A DNA stretch of 64,000 nucleotides. It comes from an uncultured Flavobacteriaceae bacterium (lineage in GTDB: Bacteria > Bacteroidota > Bacteroidia > Flavobacteriales > Flavobacteriaceae). The notes under the pieces were generated by a model that was not told where the DNA came from, did no database searches, and was given only the letters and a program-made list of their open reading frames with translations. The translations under genes and the position numbers were made by a program. Below, one piece after another: positions 25,630-35,529 of the stretch; position 1 is the first letter of the stretch; each line of letters starts with the position of its first letter. The DNA lies in contig CANMXP010000002.1 of the NCBI GenBank assembly GCA_947501845.1, positions 124,001 through 188,000 on the forward strand, read 5' to 3'.

Positions 25630-26790
25630 TTATAAGATTGATCTATAAGTAGATTCTAACGACTTATAATATACATCCGCACTATATTTTTCTTTCATTT
25701 TTCTAAACCCATTGTTTCCTAAATATCTGAGTTTCTCTTCATCTTCCCACACATTAAGAATGACCTTAACAAGGTCATTAATATTTTTAGGTTTAAATAA
25801 AAGACCATTAAAATTATCTTCAGCTATTTCAGGATAACCAGCCATTTTTGGAGCAATTATAGGTAGCTTGAAAGCCATCGCTTCAGGAAATACCATAGGA
25901 AAACCTTCATAACATATACTTGTATGCAAATACAACCTTGCTCTGGAATAAAAAGTTTTCATTTCATCTGCATTTAGCATCCCCTTTAATGTCACATTAT
26001 TTGGTACTTCTATTTCCTTTTCATAGCCTTCGCGCATCTGACCAGCTATTTGGAAATTAATATTTGGTAAGTTTTTAGCCGTTTCTAATAAAATAGGAAT
26101 CCCCTTTTCTGGGCTTATACGTCCTGCAAATGCAATATAATTTCGCTCATTAATATTATAAGTCACATCCTCTGCAGAATTGTTGTACATATTAGGAATA
26201 ACGAAACACTTTTTTTTGTCAAACTGATTATTAATAAGTTTATTTTTCTGAAAATCGGTTAAGCACAAATAAGCATCCACATTATTTAGATAATATTTTT
26301 TAGTTCTAGCCCACATATTCCTAAAGGCATATCCTGTACTTTTAAAAATAGATCCCTCACAATTATTAGTAATACAATTAAGCTCTTTGCCAAAACCTGT
26401 ACATTTTTCACAAACACTTCCATTAGTAAAAAACAATCCATTAGGGCAAAGCAGCCTATAATTATGTACGGTCATAGCTATAGGGATCTTCATTTTCTTA
26501 ATAACAGGTAAAATTGCGGGGGATATAATTGGATATAAATTGTGAATATGTACAAGGTCTGGAGTGACTTTACGAATTAAAGCCGTAACCTCATCTATTA
26601 CTTTAGAATTGTAAAATGCTGAAAAAAAAGCGCTTATTTTGCCATTTGGCATATCATCTAATTTCTCACTACTTCTAAAATAAGTAAAAACTTGGTGCCC
26701 ATTAGATTTTAGAAGACTGATTTGAGCGTCTACAACAGCTTCTTCCCCACTATATTTACCATATTTGTTATGAATAATCAGTACTTTCAT
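25630..26790 (-). CDS. GT4 family glycosyltransferase
   Basis: The 386-residue GT-B fold enzyme begins with a Glyco_transf_4 N-lobe (VLIIHNKYGKYSGEEAVVDAQI). It carries a Cys-rich insertion (CPNGLFFTNGSVCEKCTGFG) often seen in capsular GT4 enzymes. The C-lobe has FAGRISPEKGIPILLETA and the E-x7-E type motif CYEGFPMVFPEAMAFKLPII. It would add one sugar of the repeat unit from a nucleotide donor on the inner face of the membrane. The start overlaps the stop of the upstream GT gene by 4 nt (ATGA). Confidence 0.88.
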   Translation of the reverse strand: MKVLIIHNKYGKYSGEEAVVDAQISLLKSNGHQVFTYFRSSEKLDDMPNGKISAFFSAFYNSKVIDEVTALIRKVTPDLVHIHNLYPIISPAILPVIKKMKIPIAMTVHNYRLLCPNGLFFTNGSVCEKCTGFGKELNCITNNCEGSIFKSTGYAFRNMWARTKKYYLNNVDAYLCLTDFQKNKLINNQFDKKKCFVIPNMYNNSAEDVTYNINERNYIAFAGRISPEKGIPILLETAKNLPNINFQIAGQMREGYEKEIEVPNNVTLKGMLNADEMKTFYSRARLYLHTSICYEGFPMVFPEAMAFKLPIIAPKMAGYPEIAEDNFNGLLFKPKNINDLVKVILNVWEDEEKLRYLGNNGFRKMKEKYSADVYYKSLESTYRSIL

Positions 26791-28019
26791 CTAAGTAGAT
26801 TTAAGTAAATAGTATTTAATTTTTCAATGTTTACCTTCCATGAAAAATCTTTAGCTCTTTTTAAAGCACCTAGTGCTAATTGTTTTCTTAAGTTTTCGTT
26901 CTTATAAAGCAACTCTATAGCATCTTTAAAATCATTTTGAATATTTTTTAAAGCACCTACTTTAATTTTTATACCACAACTCTCATTAACAACATAAGCA
27001 AAACCACAATGATCCAAACAAATTATTGGTAAGCCCAACGAAATACTTTCAAGTGTTATCGTTGAGGTTAAATCTTTTAAGCTGGTAATACATAGTATAT
27101 GCCCTTTTTCCATAATATTTAAAGCATCATTTTTAGGAATCCACCCATGCCACTTACAGTTTGAAGATATATTTAATTTATTGGCTAGTGCCTTCCAGGA
27201 ATTAGTTTCTTTACCCACACCCAGAATATCTAATTGCCAATTAATCTTACGATCTAATAGCGCTAAACTTTTTAATAGTATATTCAATGCTTTGCCTGAA
27301 GTGTGCTGGCCCGACCAAACTATTTTTAAAGCGGCTTCTTTATCTCTATCATTTACTTGGATATCTAAACCATCATCTGTTCCAATTTCGGTTATAATTT
27401 CTGATGTTTTATGCCATAATTTCAAAATATCCTTTTGAATATCTGGAGTTGCAGCTATTAGTGTCGATGGCTGTTTTTTTGCAGCTAGACGGGGGCGTTT
27501 TAAAAAATACTTTTGAATCGCGTTTACTATATTCCGTCCGCCATAAAATAGTTTTCCATAAAAGTTAAACACAGAAAATAAATGCCAAGGCACATTTTGA
27601 GTACCTCCTATTGGGCCCCATACAAATGGCTTATTTATTTTCCAGAGGTAACCTGGCTCCCTGTAACCAACCATATTTAACTGATGAATAATATCAAAAT
27701 GTTCTCTATCATCCAATTGCTTAGCTAAGCGATAGGCTTTTTTTTGCCATGCTTTATAAAACCAATAATAAGACGGTGGCCATATTTTACGAAGTGTTCG
27801 ATTTCGTTTTTTTTGAATGAAATAGAAATGAACATTCGTTATTTCTTCTTCTTCAATATATTGTTTAATATCTTTTTCCCATTTTTCTTTCTCTGTAATA
27901 ACGTGTACATCGTGGTATTTACTTAAGCCTTGAACAAAACGCCAACCCATACCAGGTTCAGAACCTCTGTATGGGCTACAAGCATAGCATGACACCAATA
28001 TTTTAAACCGTTTATTCAC
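26787..28019 (-). CDS. GT4 family glycosyltransferase
   Basis: The 410-residue GT-B enzyme starts ILVSCYACSPYRGSEPGMGWRF, a common opening for GT4 proteins of Bacteroidetes polysaccharide loci. The C-lobe contains LKIVWSGQHTSGKALNILLKSL and DLTSTITLESISLGLPIICLDHCGFAYVV. Donor and acceptor cannot be told from the sequence. It overlaps the preceding phosphotransferase-like gene by 8 nt and the following GT by 4 nt. Confidence 0.85.
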   Translation of the reverse strand: MNKRFKILVSCYACSPYRGSEPGMGWRFVQGLSKYHDVHVITEKEKWEKDIKQYIEEEEITNVHFYFIQKKRNRTLRKIWPPSYYWFYKAWQKKAYRLAKQLDDREHFDIIHQLNMVGYREPGYLWKINKPFVWGPIGGTQNVPWHLFSVFNFYGKLFYGGRNIVNAIQKYFLKRPRLAAKKQPSTLIAATPDIQKDILKLWHKTSEIITEIGTDDGLDIQVNDRDKEAALKIVWSGQHTSGKALNILLKSLALLDRKINWQLDILGVGKETNSWKALANKLNISSNCKWHGWIPKNDALNIMEKGHILCITSLKDLTSTITLESISLGLPIICLDHCGFAYVVNESCGIKIKVGALKNIQNDFKDAIELLYKNENLRKQLALGALKRAKDFSWKVNIEKLNTIYLNLLR

Positions 28020-29016
28020 AAATATAGTTTAACATATTATCCTGAAACTGATAAGGCTCTCCTGTTTTCTTTAACCTAATAATTTCCTTTATAAGGAACA
28101 GGGATACCATATAATCTGCCTCTGGAATACTTAATTTATTAAAAATATAAATTGAAAGTTCTTTAGGGGTTTTCTTTTTAAGCAATCTACCCACCTGAAA
28201 GTGATATTTTATTAAATCGAAATATTCTATGCCGTTTTCAACAAAAAATTCGAAATCAAACGGGATTAAGCCTTTATTTGTTTTAACAATATTCCATGGT
28301 GCAAAATCACCATGCTCAAAGGCTTCGTAATAATGTACCGTAGAATGGGCTACAATCTCATCTATTTTTAATCTATAAGGTTGCAATTGCAATGTCTTTA
28401 GCTCTTTATACAAATTTTTTATTCTTTGATGTTCAATGAGTTTAAACTTTTCTTCTTTTTTAAATTGAGATATCAAACTAGCAACCGACTTCTCTATTAG
28501 ATTTTTTATATTCCCTTGTAATTCTGGTATAATGAAATAGGGGGTATTCTCATACACATCCTCTAGAATGAATGGCTTAACTATATTTTTTTCTGAAAGT
28601 AATTTAATTGCTTTTTTTTCAGTCTCTATGTTAGCTATACCAACTTTATTTAATGGAAATTTTAAATATCCATATACTTTATTACTAGATTGCAATTGTA
28701 AAACCACTTTATCCTTAACTGTTGCATGGTATATAGAAACAATAAATTTAGTGTGGAGTTTATTTTCCAGATAACTTATAAAATCTGACTTTTCGTATGG
28801 TTCTGTTCTAACTAAATTAAGCATCAAACCATTAAAATTCACAAATAGAAATTGACTTACTTTTTTTAAAAGTTTCCCCTTAAAAGAAAAAGGGTTATAC
28901 AGCTTATAAGTATTTTGGGAAGTTTTTGCATCGCTTACTGCTAAAATCACTTTTGGATTTTTTTTGCTTGGTAAATGCAAGTACCTATCTTCTGAAAAAA
29001 AACTAATATCTCTCAT
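28012..29016 (-). CDS. APH/choline-kinase-like phosphotransferase
   Basis: The 334-residue cytoplasmic protein has a weak N-lobe (NKVYGYLKFPLNKVGIANIETEKKAIKLL, candidate ATP Lys and Glu). The C-lobe has a clear protein-kinase-like catalytic loop, EHGDFAPWNIV, followed by LIPFDFEFF, equal to the HGDxxxxN and DxE/D motifs of aminoglycoside/choline/homoserine kinases. Antibiotic resistance is unlikely in this setting. A sugar, lipid or polyol kinase of the polymer pathway is more probable; this is inference. It overlaps the P-loop kinase gene by 14 nt, so the two are probably co-translated. Confidence 0.7.
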   Translation of the reverse strand: MRDISFFSEDRYLHLPSKKNPKVILAVSDAKTSQNTYKLYNPFSFKGKLLKKVSQFLFVNFNGLMLNLVRTEPYEKSDFISYLENKLHTKFIVSIYHATVKDKVVLQLQSSNKVYGYLKFPLNKVGIANIETEKKAIKLLSEKNIVKPFILEDVYENTPYFIIPELQGNIKNLIEKSVASLISQFKKEEKFKLIEHQRIKNLYKELKTLQLQPYRLKIDEIVAHSTVHYYEAFEHGDFAPWNIVKTNKGLIPFDFEFFVENGIEYFDLIKYHFQVGRLLKKKTPKELSIYIFNKLSIPEADYMVSLFLIKEIIRLKKTGEPYQFQDNMLNYICE

Positions 29017-30259
29017 GCATTTTTTCCATTAGAATAGTATATACATCATTTATAATGTCGTTAGGCGATTTATTTACATCAATATGTCGGTATTGTTTCC
29101 CATCGGCTAACACTTTATAATTTTCAATTTGAGTTTGCAATTCGCTAAGCTCAACTTCTTGCTTCCTTTCATAAATAATATAGGCCTCAGTAGTAAGAAT
29201 AAAATAAAGCGCTGGTTTAGGAATGAAATTACGTATTAATTTTGCAATAATTTTAGAACCTCCATATCTATAACGTTTATGGTCTACAATTAAATCATCA
29301 TAGTATCTGTCGAATATCACTAAAGTCGATTTAATTTTTGAAGGCCATATGTTTTTTATCCAGCCTAGATTATATTGATATATGAAGAACAAGAGCTTAA
29401 CATAAGATTTTAATTTAGAATATGGCGCATATTTATGAGGCTCAATAGTTGCCAAACTTTCACCTTCATGATTGCTGATAATAGGTTTTAAATGAAAATA
29501 AGCTGTTTTCCTAAAAGGCAATGTTTTATCTAGTAACCCATTAATTATTGTTGATTTTCCTGAACCGTCTGGTCCTAAAAAAGAAATGGCTATACCTGTT
29601 GGTTTTAGAACACGCTTAAGAATTCTGAACCTATTTTTTATTTGGTATCCCAATGTTAATCCTGAATTAACTTTTATATCTTTTTTTAATGCCTCAATAT
29701 GGCCTGAAAGGTTGTTTTTATTATTTGCTTCAAAAGCTTCAATAACTAGAAATGATAGGTTTTTAAAATGTCTTTGAATCGCAGTTTTACAAAGACCTTC
29801 CTTTAAATAAAGACTTTTCAAATGGTTAAAGGTGGTATTAGTAACTTCATTTTTATCTATTTTTTTTATCAGATAATGAAAAAACTCCTGATGGGTTGCT
29901 AATATATTCATCCCTTTATAAGTAGAAAGATTGTTAAAAACTTCGCTTTCAGTAAAAAAAGCAGTGTGCTTTCTATGAAGTTTGCCATAAATATCTAAAT
30001 TTAATAAATGGGTTGTATTTGGGTTAAAAATAAAAACATTTTTGGCGTACACCTCTTGATGATATATTTGAACAATCTTAAAACCTTCTAATTCACAAAA
30101 CCCCTTTAAAATGGTTTCTATTTTAAGGAAATCTTGTTTTTTAAATAAAATATCAACGTCTCCTATATTCGATTTATCCTCGAACAATGCTTCATAACCA
30201 TTAATAATGGCATAGTCTAAAGCTTTTTGATGCAAATATTTTAAGAGTTTATGAATCAT
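29003..30259 (-). CDS. P-loop kinase fused to nucleotidyltransferase-like domain
   Basis: The 418-residue protein has two parts. Residues about 1-200 resemble a nucleotidyltransferase: YAIINGYEALF, then NIGDVDILFKK (Asp34, Asp36) and LLNLDIYGKLHRKHT with a third Asp. Residues about 220-418 are a thymidylate-kinase-like P-loop domain: ISFLGPDGSGKSTIINGLL (Walker A), TLVIFDRYYDDLIVDHKRYRYGG and the late IDVNKSPNDII. The substrate need not be dTMP; such proteins occur in polysaccharide loci and may phosphorylate a precursor. Its start overlaps the acetyltransferase stop (TAATG). Together with the APH-like gene it forms a two-kinase pair within the cluster. Confidence 0.72.
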   Translation of the reverse strand: MIHKLLKYLHQKALDYAIINGYEALFEDKSNIGDVDILFKKQDFLKIETILKGFCELEGFKIVQIYHQEVYAKNVFIFNPNTTHLLNLDIYGKLHRKHTAFFTESEVFNNLSTYKGMNILATHQEFFHYLIKKIDKNEVTNTTFNHLKSLYLKEGLCKTAIQRHFKNLSFLVIEAFEANNKNNLSGHIEALKKDIKVNSGLTLGYQIKNRFRILKRVLKPTGIAISFLGPDGSGKSTIINGLLDKTLPFRKTAYFHLKPIISNHEGESLATIEPHKYAPYSKLKSYVKLLFFIYQYNLGWIKNIWPSKIKSTLVIFDRYYDDLIVDHKRYRYGGSKIIAKLIRNFIPKPALYFILTTEAYIIYERKQEVELSELQTQIENYKVLADGKQYRHIDVNKSPNDIINDVYTILMEKMHERY

Positions 30260-30786
30260 TATGAGTTTCTCATCTTAATCATTTTGGCAGGCACCCCACC
30301 TATTATACAAAAATCTGGAAACGATTTTGTGACTACAGCACCAGACGCAATAATACAATGGTTTCCAATTTCTACACCTGGCATGATAATAGCTCTGGTA
30401 CCTATCCAAACATCATTTCCTATTTTTACAGGCTCTTCTTTTGCTGCTCCTTGTTGGTTAATTGGAATATCAATCCTATCAAAAGCATGTGCAGTAGCCA
30501 TAATGACAATATCAGGTCCCATTAGTATGTCATCACCTAAAATGATTTCACCTCCCAACTTTGCATTTTGTCCCAATTGTGTTCTATTTCCAATGGTTAA
30601 GCGTTCTCCATTTCCAAAATAGCAATGATCTTTCACAAAAATACTTTCGCCACATTTTTTTACTATCCGTTTTACTAAAAATCGTCTCATGCTATAAAAC
30701 AACTTGTAACCAGGAAAGGGCTGCATAGGTAAATGCTGTGCAACAGCGTAATAAAAAAACAAGTAAATTTTTCTCATTTTAATCAA
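30259..30786 (-). CDS. Hexapeptide-repeat O-acetyltransferase
   Basis: The 175-residue left-handed beta-helix protein has hexapeptide turns ([31 protein letters not shown]) and ends with the conserved [41 protein letters not shown]. The His in ATAHAFDR matches the catalytic His of the WbbJ/LacA group. It probably O-acetylates a sugar of the repeat unit. It overlaps the upstream GT gene by 8 nt. Confidence 0.88.
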   Translation of the reverse strand: MIKMRKIYLFFYYAVAQHLPMQPFPGYKLFYSMRRFLVKRIVKKCGESIFVKDHCYFGNGERLTIGNRTQLGQNAKLGGEIILGDDILMGPDIVIMATAHAFDRIDIPINQQGAAKEEPVKIGNDVWIGTRAIIMPGVEIGNHCIIASGAVVTKSFPDFCIIGGVPAKMIKMRNS

Positions 30787-31891
30787 TATTAGTTAGGATA
30801 TTATAAAATGTTTCGGCCTTATTTTCTATGGTATACTTTGATACTGAATTTAAAGCATTTAACGACATATCTTTTATACGCTTTGATGTATTCTCTATAG
30901 CATTAGTAAAATCTTTTTGAGGTTTTATAACAAAACCATTACTACCATTTTCTATAAATGACGATGCTCCAGCATTTGCTGAACATATTACAGGCAATCC
31001 AGAAGATAAAGCCTCAATAACCACATAGCCAAATGTGTCTCTATTTGATGGAAACACAAAAATATCGGAAGCTTTATAATACTTTTTTAATTGACTACCT
31101 ACTTGACGACTAATTAACCTTATTCTATGCAATGCATTATAATTTTCGATTTTTGCTTTAAATTGTAATTTCAGTTCTCCTTCTCCAATTAAGAGCAATT
31201 CATAGTTAGGCATCAATACAACTTCATCAATAAGTTTTTCTAAATTTTTTAAAGGAATATAATTACTTACACTAAGCAATGTTACTTTATCTTCTGAAAT
31301 ACCTAGTTCATTTTTAAGTTCAGATTTATTTGGTAAACAATCTATGTCTTTTTTCCATTCAATAACATCGATAGTCTGCAATGATTTTTTAATAGTGTTT
31401 TTGGGAAAGCGTTCTTTTAAATAGGTTACCGTCAAATCTGATCCTGCAATAAAAGCATCTGTTTTTTTAGAAATAATCTTGCGAATTATATTTCTAATTG
31501 CTGAATTACTTTTTTCAGTTTGTTTTATAGCGTCCGTCAAAATTAAAAGTTTACATCCAAACATTTTTTTAAAAAGAGCCATGTACAAACTAGGAAACCA
31601 AAAAGCAACACTAATCACTATATCTGGTTTTTCTTTTTTAACTTTAAATAAAAAATTTGGATTTAATTGTGTGCGGTAAGAAACAGCAAAGCGTTTTAAA
31701 TTTGTTTTGCCACTAATTATTTCTAATTTATAATTATTACTTTTATCTATATAGTTTTCAACTTTCCATTGACTGTGCAAACCTGGTTGGTTTCCAAAAC
31801 TATAAACTACCAAATCCAAATGCTTGCCTAATTCATTAAAGAATTTATGATTTACAGGATATAATGGTGGATGTAAAACAACGGCCTTCAT
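30779..31891 (-). CDS. GT4 family glycosyltransferase
   Basis: The 370-residue GT-B protein has the C-lobe pattern [33 protein letters not shown] and [39 protein letters not shown]. The N-lobe ([22 protein letters not shown]) is less conserved. It adds one sugar to the lipid-linked unit; specificity unknown. It lies 2 bp after the preceding GT. Confidence 0.87.
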   Translation of the reverse strand: MKAVVLHPPLYPVNHKFFNELGKHLDLVVYSFGNQPGLHSQWKVENYIDKSNNYKLEIISGKTNLKRFAVSYRTQLNPNFLFKVKKEKPDIVISVAFWFPSLYMALFKKMFGCKLLILTDAIKQTEKSNSAIRNIIRKIISKKTDAFIAGSDLTVTYLKERFPKNTIKKSLQTIDVIEWKKDIDCLPNKSELKNELGISEDKVTLLSVSNYIPLKNLEKLIDEVVLMPNYELLLIGEGELKLQFKAKIENYNALHRIRLISRQVGSQLKKYYKASDIFVFPSNRDTFGYVVIEALSSGLPVICSANAGASSFIENGSNGFVIKPQKDFTNAIENTSKRIKDMSLNALNSVSKYTIENKAETFYNILTNID

Positions 31892-31893
31892 AC

Positions 31894-32979
31894 TTAATCT
31901 ATTAAATTTTCGTAAAGTTTATTGTAATCTTCAACAAAGCGCTTTACTGAAAATTCTACCTCAGCATGTTGTTTTGCTTTTACAGCTAAATCTTTAGCAT
32001 AATTGGGTTCTTCTATATACTTTATAACCGCATCTGCCCACTTATCCGCTTTAAATGGATGAACTAAAAGACCTGTTTTTTTATCGGTAATAAGCTCAGG
32101 CAAAGCACCTGCATTAGCAGCAATAATTGGTTTCTCTTCCAACATTGCTTCTGCTACGGCTATTCCAAAACCTTCAATATAACAAGGGTGTGCAAAAATA
32201 TTGGTAGTTTTATATAAGTCTCCTATGTTTTTTTGATACCCTAAAAGTTTAAAATTTTTGGACAGCCCTTTATTTATAATTTGCTTTTCAATATCTAATC
32301 TCTCAGGCCCATCTCCAGCTATTAAAAATTGTACTTGACCGTATTTTCGTTCTAGAAGTATTACCATACAGTCTATTAAAATCTGAACGTTTTTAATTTT
32401 TGATAGCCCAGAAACACATAAAACAGTAATGTTTTTTTCTTCTTTTTCAACAGGTTTGTTCGTGGAAACAGGTTTATCTGTGCCGTTATAAATAACGATT
32501 CCCTTTGCTTTTTTTAGCTTCGGATAAACCTTTGTTTTTTCTTTCTTGACATATTCTGAGATGTAAACAAAAGCATCTACTTTACCGTATATCAAGTTTA
32601 AAACTTGTTTTTTATAGCCCTTAGGCGACATAGAGCCTACAAAAGCAATAATTAGTTTTATTTTTGGTCTTAGTATCTTTAAGATACCCACAAGCAGCTC
32701 TCCAAAAAAGAATTGGGATTGAACTATTTTTATATTGTATTCATCAATTATCTTTAATAAACTACGAATGTGCTTAAAAATATTTCTATTGTTATTTGAG
32801 CCTTCTAAAATATGGGCTCCAGCTTCTACAAAATCGTCCTTAAAATCTTTAGCATAAGCATTAGTCCAAACATACAAATAACATGTATTTGAAGCATACT
32901 TTATTAAGTCCATTGTTTTTTTTGGAGTCCCTCCAAACTTATTGAACGATGGTAATATGTAAAGAATTTTCGCTGCCAT
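31894..32979 (-). CDS. GT4 family glycosyltransferase
   Basis: The 361-residue GT-B enzyme opens with ILYILPSFNKFGGTPKKTMDLI. It has TVLCVSGLSKIKNVQILIDCM, FLIAGDGPERLDIEKQI and the C-lobe motif HPCYIEGFGIAVAEAMLEEKPIIAANAGALPELI. Its start shares a base with the stop of the polymerase gene (TAATG-type junction). Donor and acceptor unknown. Confidence 0.88.
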   Translation of the reverse strand: MAAKILYILPSFNKFGGTPKKTMDLIKYASNTCYLYVWTNAYAKDFKDDFVEAGAHILEGSNNNRNIFKHIRSLLKIIDEYNIKIVQSQFFFGELLVGILKILRPKIKLIIAFVGSMSPKGYKKQVLNLIYGKVDAFVYISEYVKKEKTKVYPKLKKAKGIVIYNGTDKPVSTNKPVEKEEKNITVLCVSGLSKIKNVQILIDCMVILLERKYGQVQFLIAGDGPERLDIEKQIINKGLSKNFKLLGYQKNIGDLYKTTNIFAHPCYIEGFGIAVAEAMLEEKPIIAANAGALPELITDKKTGLLVHPFKADKWADAVIKYIEEPNYAKDLAVKAKQHAEVEFSVKRFVEDYNKLYENLID

Positions 32980-34241
32980 TAAACCTTATTTTCTAATGCA
33001 TCCTCATGACTTGTTAATAAAAAATGAAAAGCTATAATACCTGGAACAATACCATGTGCAAATGTAAAAACCGACCACGTATAGTTTATAAACATATATT
33101 GTATTAAATAAATTGACATGGCCAAGGACAAAGGGTTTTTAAACGCCTTAAAAAAACCTTGGCCATAGTATATAAAAAAGGTTATAATTATTATAACCGT
33201 TCCTATATAACCAAACTTGATAAGCAAATCTACATACCCCGAGTCTATCACAGTAAAACGTTCCATAAACCTATTGGCCCCTAAAATTTTGATGTCTTTC
33301 ATAAAACTTGAAGATTGGTGTATAAACCCATACCCCAGCGCTTTTTGTTTGTTAATAGCTTCCCATCTAAATTCATTATAGATATCCCTAGAAATTAATG
33401 CATTATCTTCTCCACTAACGATCGATTCAACATTATACACTATTTTTTCATACAGACCACTTACTACAATTAAAGTTATTGAAACCCCTAAAAAAGCGAC
33501 AAAAACAAAGCGACTAACGATGTATTTATTGATTTGTAATTTTTTGTCATACACATATTTATAAAGAATAAACCCAGCAGCCGTCATAATTGTCAAACTA
33601 AGATGTGCGGCTAAAACGAGCCCTAAAAACAGTACTAAAATTATTATTCTATCTCTCATGCTTCTAACGCCATCAAACTTTATTTTAATAGCATAAATAA
33701 ATATGGCCAAACTTATATAAGTAGGGAAAAATGTGCGTACAAAAGTTTCGTTATAATATACTGGAGGGACGAGTTGTAATGAAATTTTTCCAACAATATA
33801 TATACAGCTCAAGTATATTCCCAAAAGTTTAATAATTTTTAAGAGTTGTTTATTATCGATCTCGCGTCTGTATACTACAACATATAAGAAAAGAAAGTAG
33901 AACCATGTTTCTTTGCTTGCCATGAAAGCAAGAAATAGAGATGAGTTATTGTCTAAAAAAGGTTTAACAATTCCATATATTAACATTAGTAATATGAAAT
34001 AGACAAACCATTGTGTTTTTTGAGGCATCACATACCATTTTTTATGAAAAAACACACTAAAAACAGCGATGAGATTGAGACCAAAATATCCTATTTCCAC
34101 ACCTCCAACAACAAAAGAAGCTGGGTCTATAAACCCTAAAAACTTGGTGGTTGCCAGTATATAAAACAGTAAAAAGTAGTTTGGATTCTTAACTGCCAAA
34201 ATTAAAGCAATAATGTAAAAAAGTATTAAAGCTATAATCAT
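32979..34241 (-). CDS. Wzy-like O-antigen/capsule polymerase
   Basis: The 420-residue protein has about ten to twelve membrane helices and a larger periplasmic loop (about 245-320: NVESIVSGEDNALISRDIYNEFRWEAINKQKALGYG...). This is the layout of the Wzy_C/O-antigen ligase superfamily. Sequence similarity in this group is low, so the call rests on topology, the late loop and the place between the flippase and glycosyltransferase genes. It would join repeat units in the periplasm. It overlaps the flippase stop by 4 nt. Confidence 0.75.
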   Translation of the reverse strand: MIIALILFYIIALILAVKNPNYFLLFYILATTKFLGFIDPASFVVGGVEIGYFGLNLIAVFSVFFHKKWYVMPQKTQWFVYFILLMLIYGIVKPFLDNNSSLFLAFMASKETWFYFLFLYVVVYRREIDNKQLLKIIKLLGIYLSCIYIVGKISLQLVPPVYYNETFVRTFFPTYISLAIFIYAIKIKFDGVRSMRDRIIILVLFLGLVLAAHLSLTIMTAAGFILYKYVYDKKLQINKYIVSRFVFVAFLGVSITLIVVSGLYEKIVYNVESIVSGEDNALISRDIYNEFRWEAINKQKALGYGFIHQSSSFMKDIKILGANRFMERFTVIDSGYVDLLIKFGYIGTVIIIITFFIYYGQGFFKAFKNPLSLAMSIYLIQYMFINYTWSVFTFAHGIVPGIIAFHFLLTSHEDALENKV

Positions 34242-35524
34242 ATACTAACAGGTTTTTCACTCTTATTAGCAATCATAAAACTTAATGCTATAACAATAGC
34301 GCTTATTACCAGACTTGTTCCATAAGCATAAATAAACCTATAAATTAACTCTACATTATTAAAAATAAAGAATAGTATAATCCCCATTATTGGGACAATC
34401 AATTTTAACAAAAAAGCATTCATCAACTGATTATTCCCTAAAAAATACCTGTAAAAGATCTCAACCAAAGCAACACTCCCTAATGATATTATAAGTAAAA
34501 ACGTGATATTATATAGAAGATCAAGGTCTTTAGGATCAAGACTTAAAAATGTTAAAAAGTAATTACCTAAGAAGTAATATGCAACATTTATTATAAGATA
34601 CATACCTAATGATAAATAGAATATTTTATAAGCCACATTTATCATTTTTTTTGAATTAGCTTGAATTTCTTTAGAAAAAACGGCAAACATTGGCGTAGAT
34701 AATGCCAGTATAAAACTATTAGCCAACATAGCTATTTTAAAGGACAAATCGAATATTGCATAAAGCCCAACATCTGCAGCAAGAAGCACAAAAACATAGC
34801 GCATGGTTGGCATTACCAGGCTATTGATTAGTCCAATATTTAAAAAAGCAAACGACTTTTTTAAAACATATTTAATATCACTTTTAGCAACTTTTACAAT
34901 ACATATCGCTGTATTGTATTTTAAATAAGCAATATTGAAAATAAGCATTAAAAGCGTTAAGGTTAAAGGAGTAAGAATGTAAACAACTATTTGCTTTGTA
35001 AAAAAGCTAAGTATAAAAATAGTAAGATAAAGCAAGGGGGTGTAGATGGCTAGACTCAAATTAACGATATGAATTTTATACTTAGCTTCCAATATCGTTC
35101 TGCATAAATTATTTAATAGCATTAACACTAATAGTAAAAACCCAGTATTAATTACTATAAATCTATTTGCCTTATCTATATTTATATTACTTCCAAGTAA
35201 ATCAACAGAGAACAACTGCAATAAAACAAATACCACTAATAAAACAGTAATTATAAAAAGATTAATATAAAGCGCAGAAGAAATTATTTTGTTTTCAGAA
35301 GTTTTATTTTCTCCACTCAACAATATAACCGCTTTAGATAATCCTAAATCTATTAAAGATGATACACCACTAAACAGTAAAGTAAGACTAATAACGCCAT
35401 ATAACTCTAACCCCAGCCTCTTAATTATTAATGGCAATAATAGTAAAGTAACCAGTGACACTGTAAGTGTCTTACTTGTGGAAACTAAAAAGTTTTTTGT
35501 TAAATACTTAGTAATATTTTTCAA
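34238..35524 (-). CDS. Wzx-like polysaccharide flippase
   Basis: The 428-residue protein has about 12-14 hydrophobic helices and begins with the typical MOP/PST opening FLVSTSKTLTVSLVTLLLLPLIIKRLGLELYGVISLTLLFSGV, then LIDLGLSKAVI. It should move lipid-linked repeat units across the inner membrane. It overlaps the polymerase gene by 4 nt and lies 5 bp after fcl. Confidence 0.87.
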   Translation of the reverse strand: MKNITKYLTKNFLVSTSKTLTVSLVTLLLLPLIIKRLGLELYGVISLTLLFSGVSSLIDLGLSKAVILLSGENKTSENKIISSALYINLFIITVLLVVFVLLQLFSVDLLGSNINIDKANRFIVINTGFLLLVLMLLNNLCRTILEAKYKIHIVNLSLAIYTPLLYLTIFILSFFTKQIVVYILTPLTLTLLMLIFNIAYLKYNTAICIVKVAKSDIKYVLKKSFAFLNIGLINSLVMPTMRYVFVLLAADVGLYAIFDLSFKIAMLANSFILALSTPMFAVFSKEIQANSKKMINVAYKIFYLSLGMYLIINVAYYFLGNYFLTFLSLDPKDLDLLYNITFLLIISLGSVALVEIFYRYFLGNNQLMNAFLLKLIVPIMGIILFFIFNNVELIYRFIYAYGTSLVISAIVIALSFMIANKSEKPVSI

Positions 35525-35529
35525 TAAAA

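Noticed and set aside
28012-29016. Aminoglycoside resistance gene
   Set aside because: The HGDxxxxN loop is shared by many kinases, and the gene is embedded and overlapping in a polysaccharide operon.
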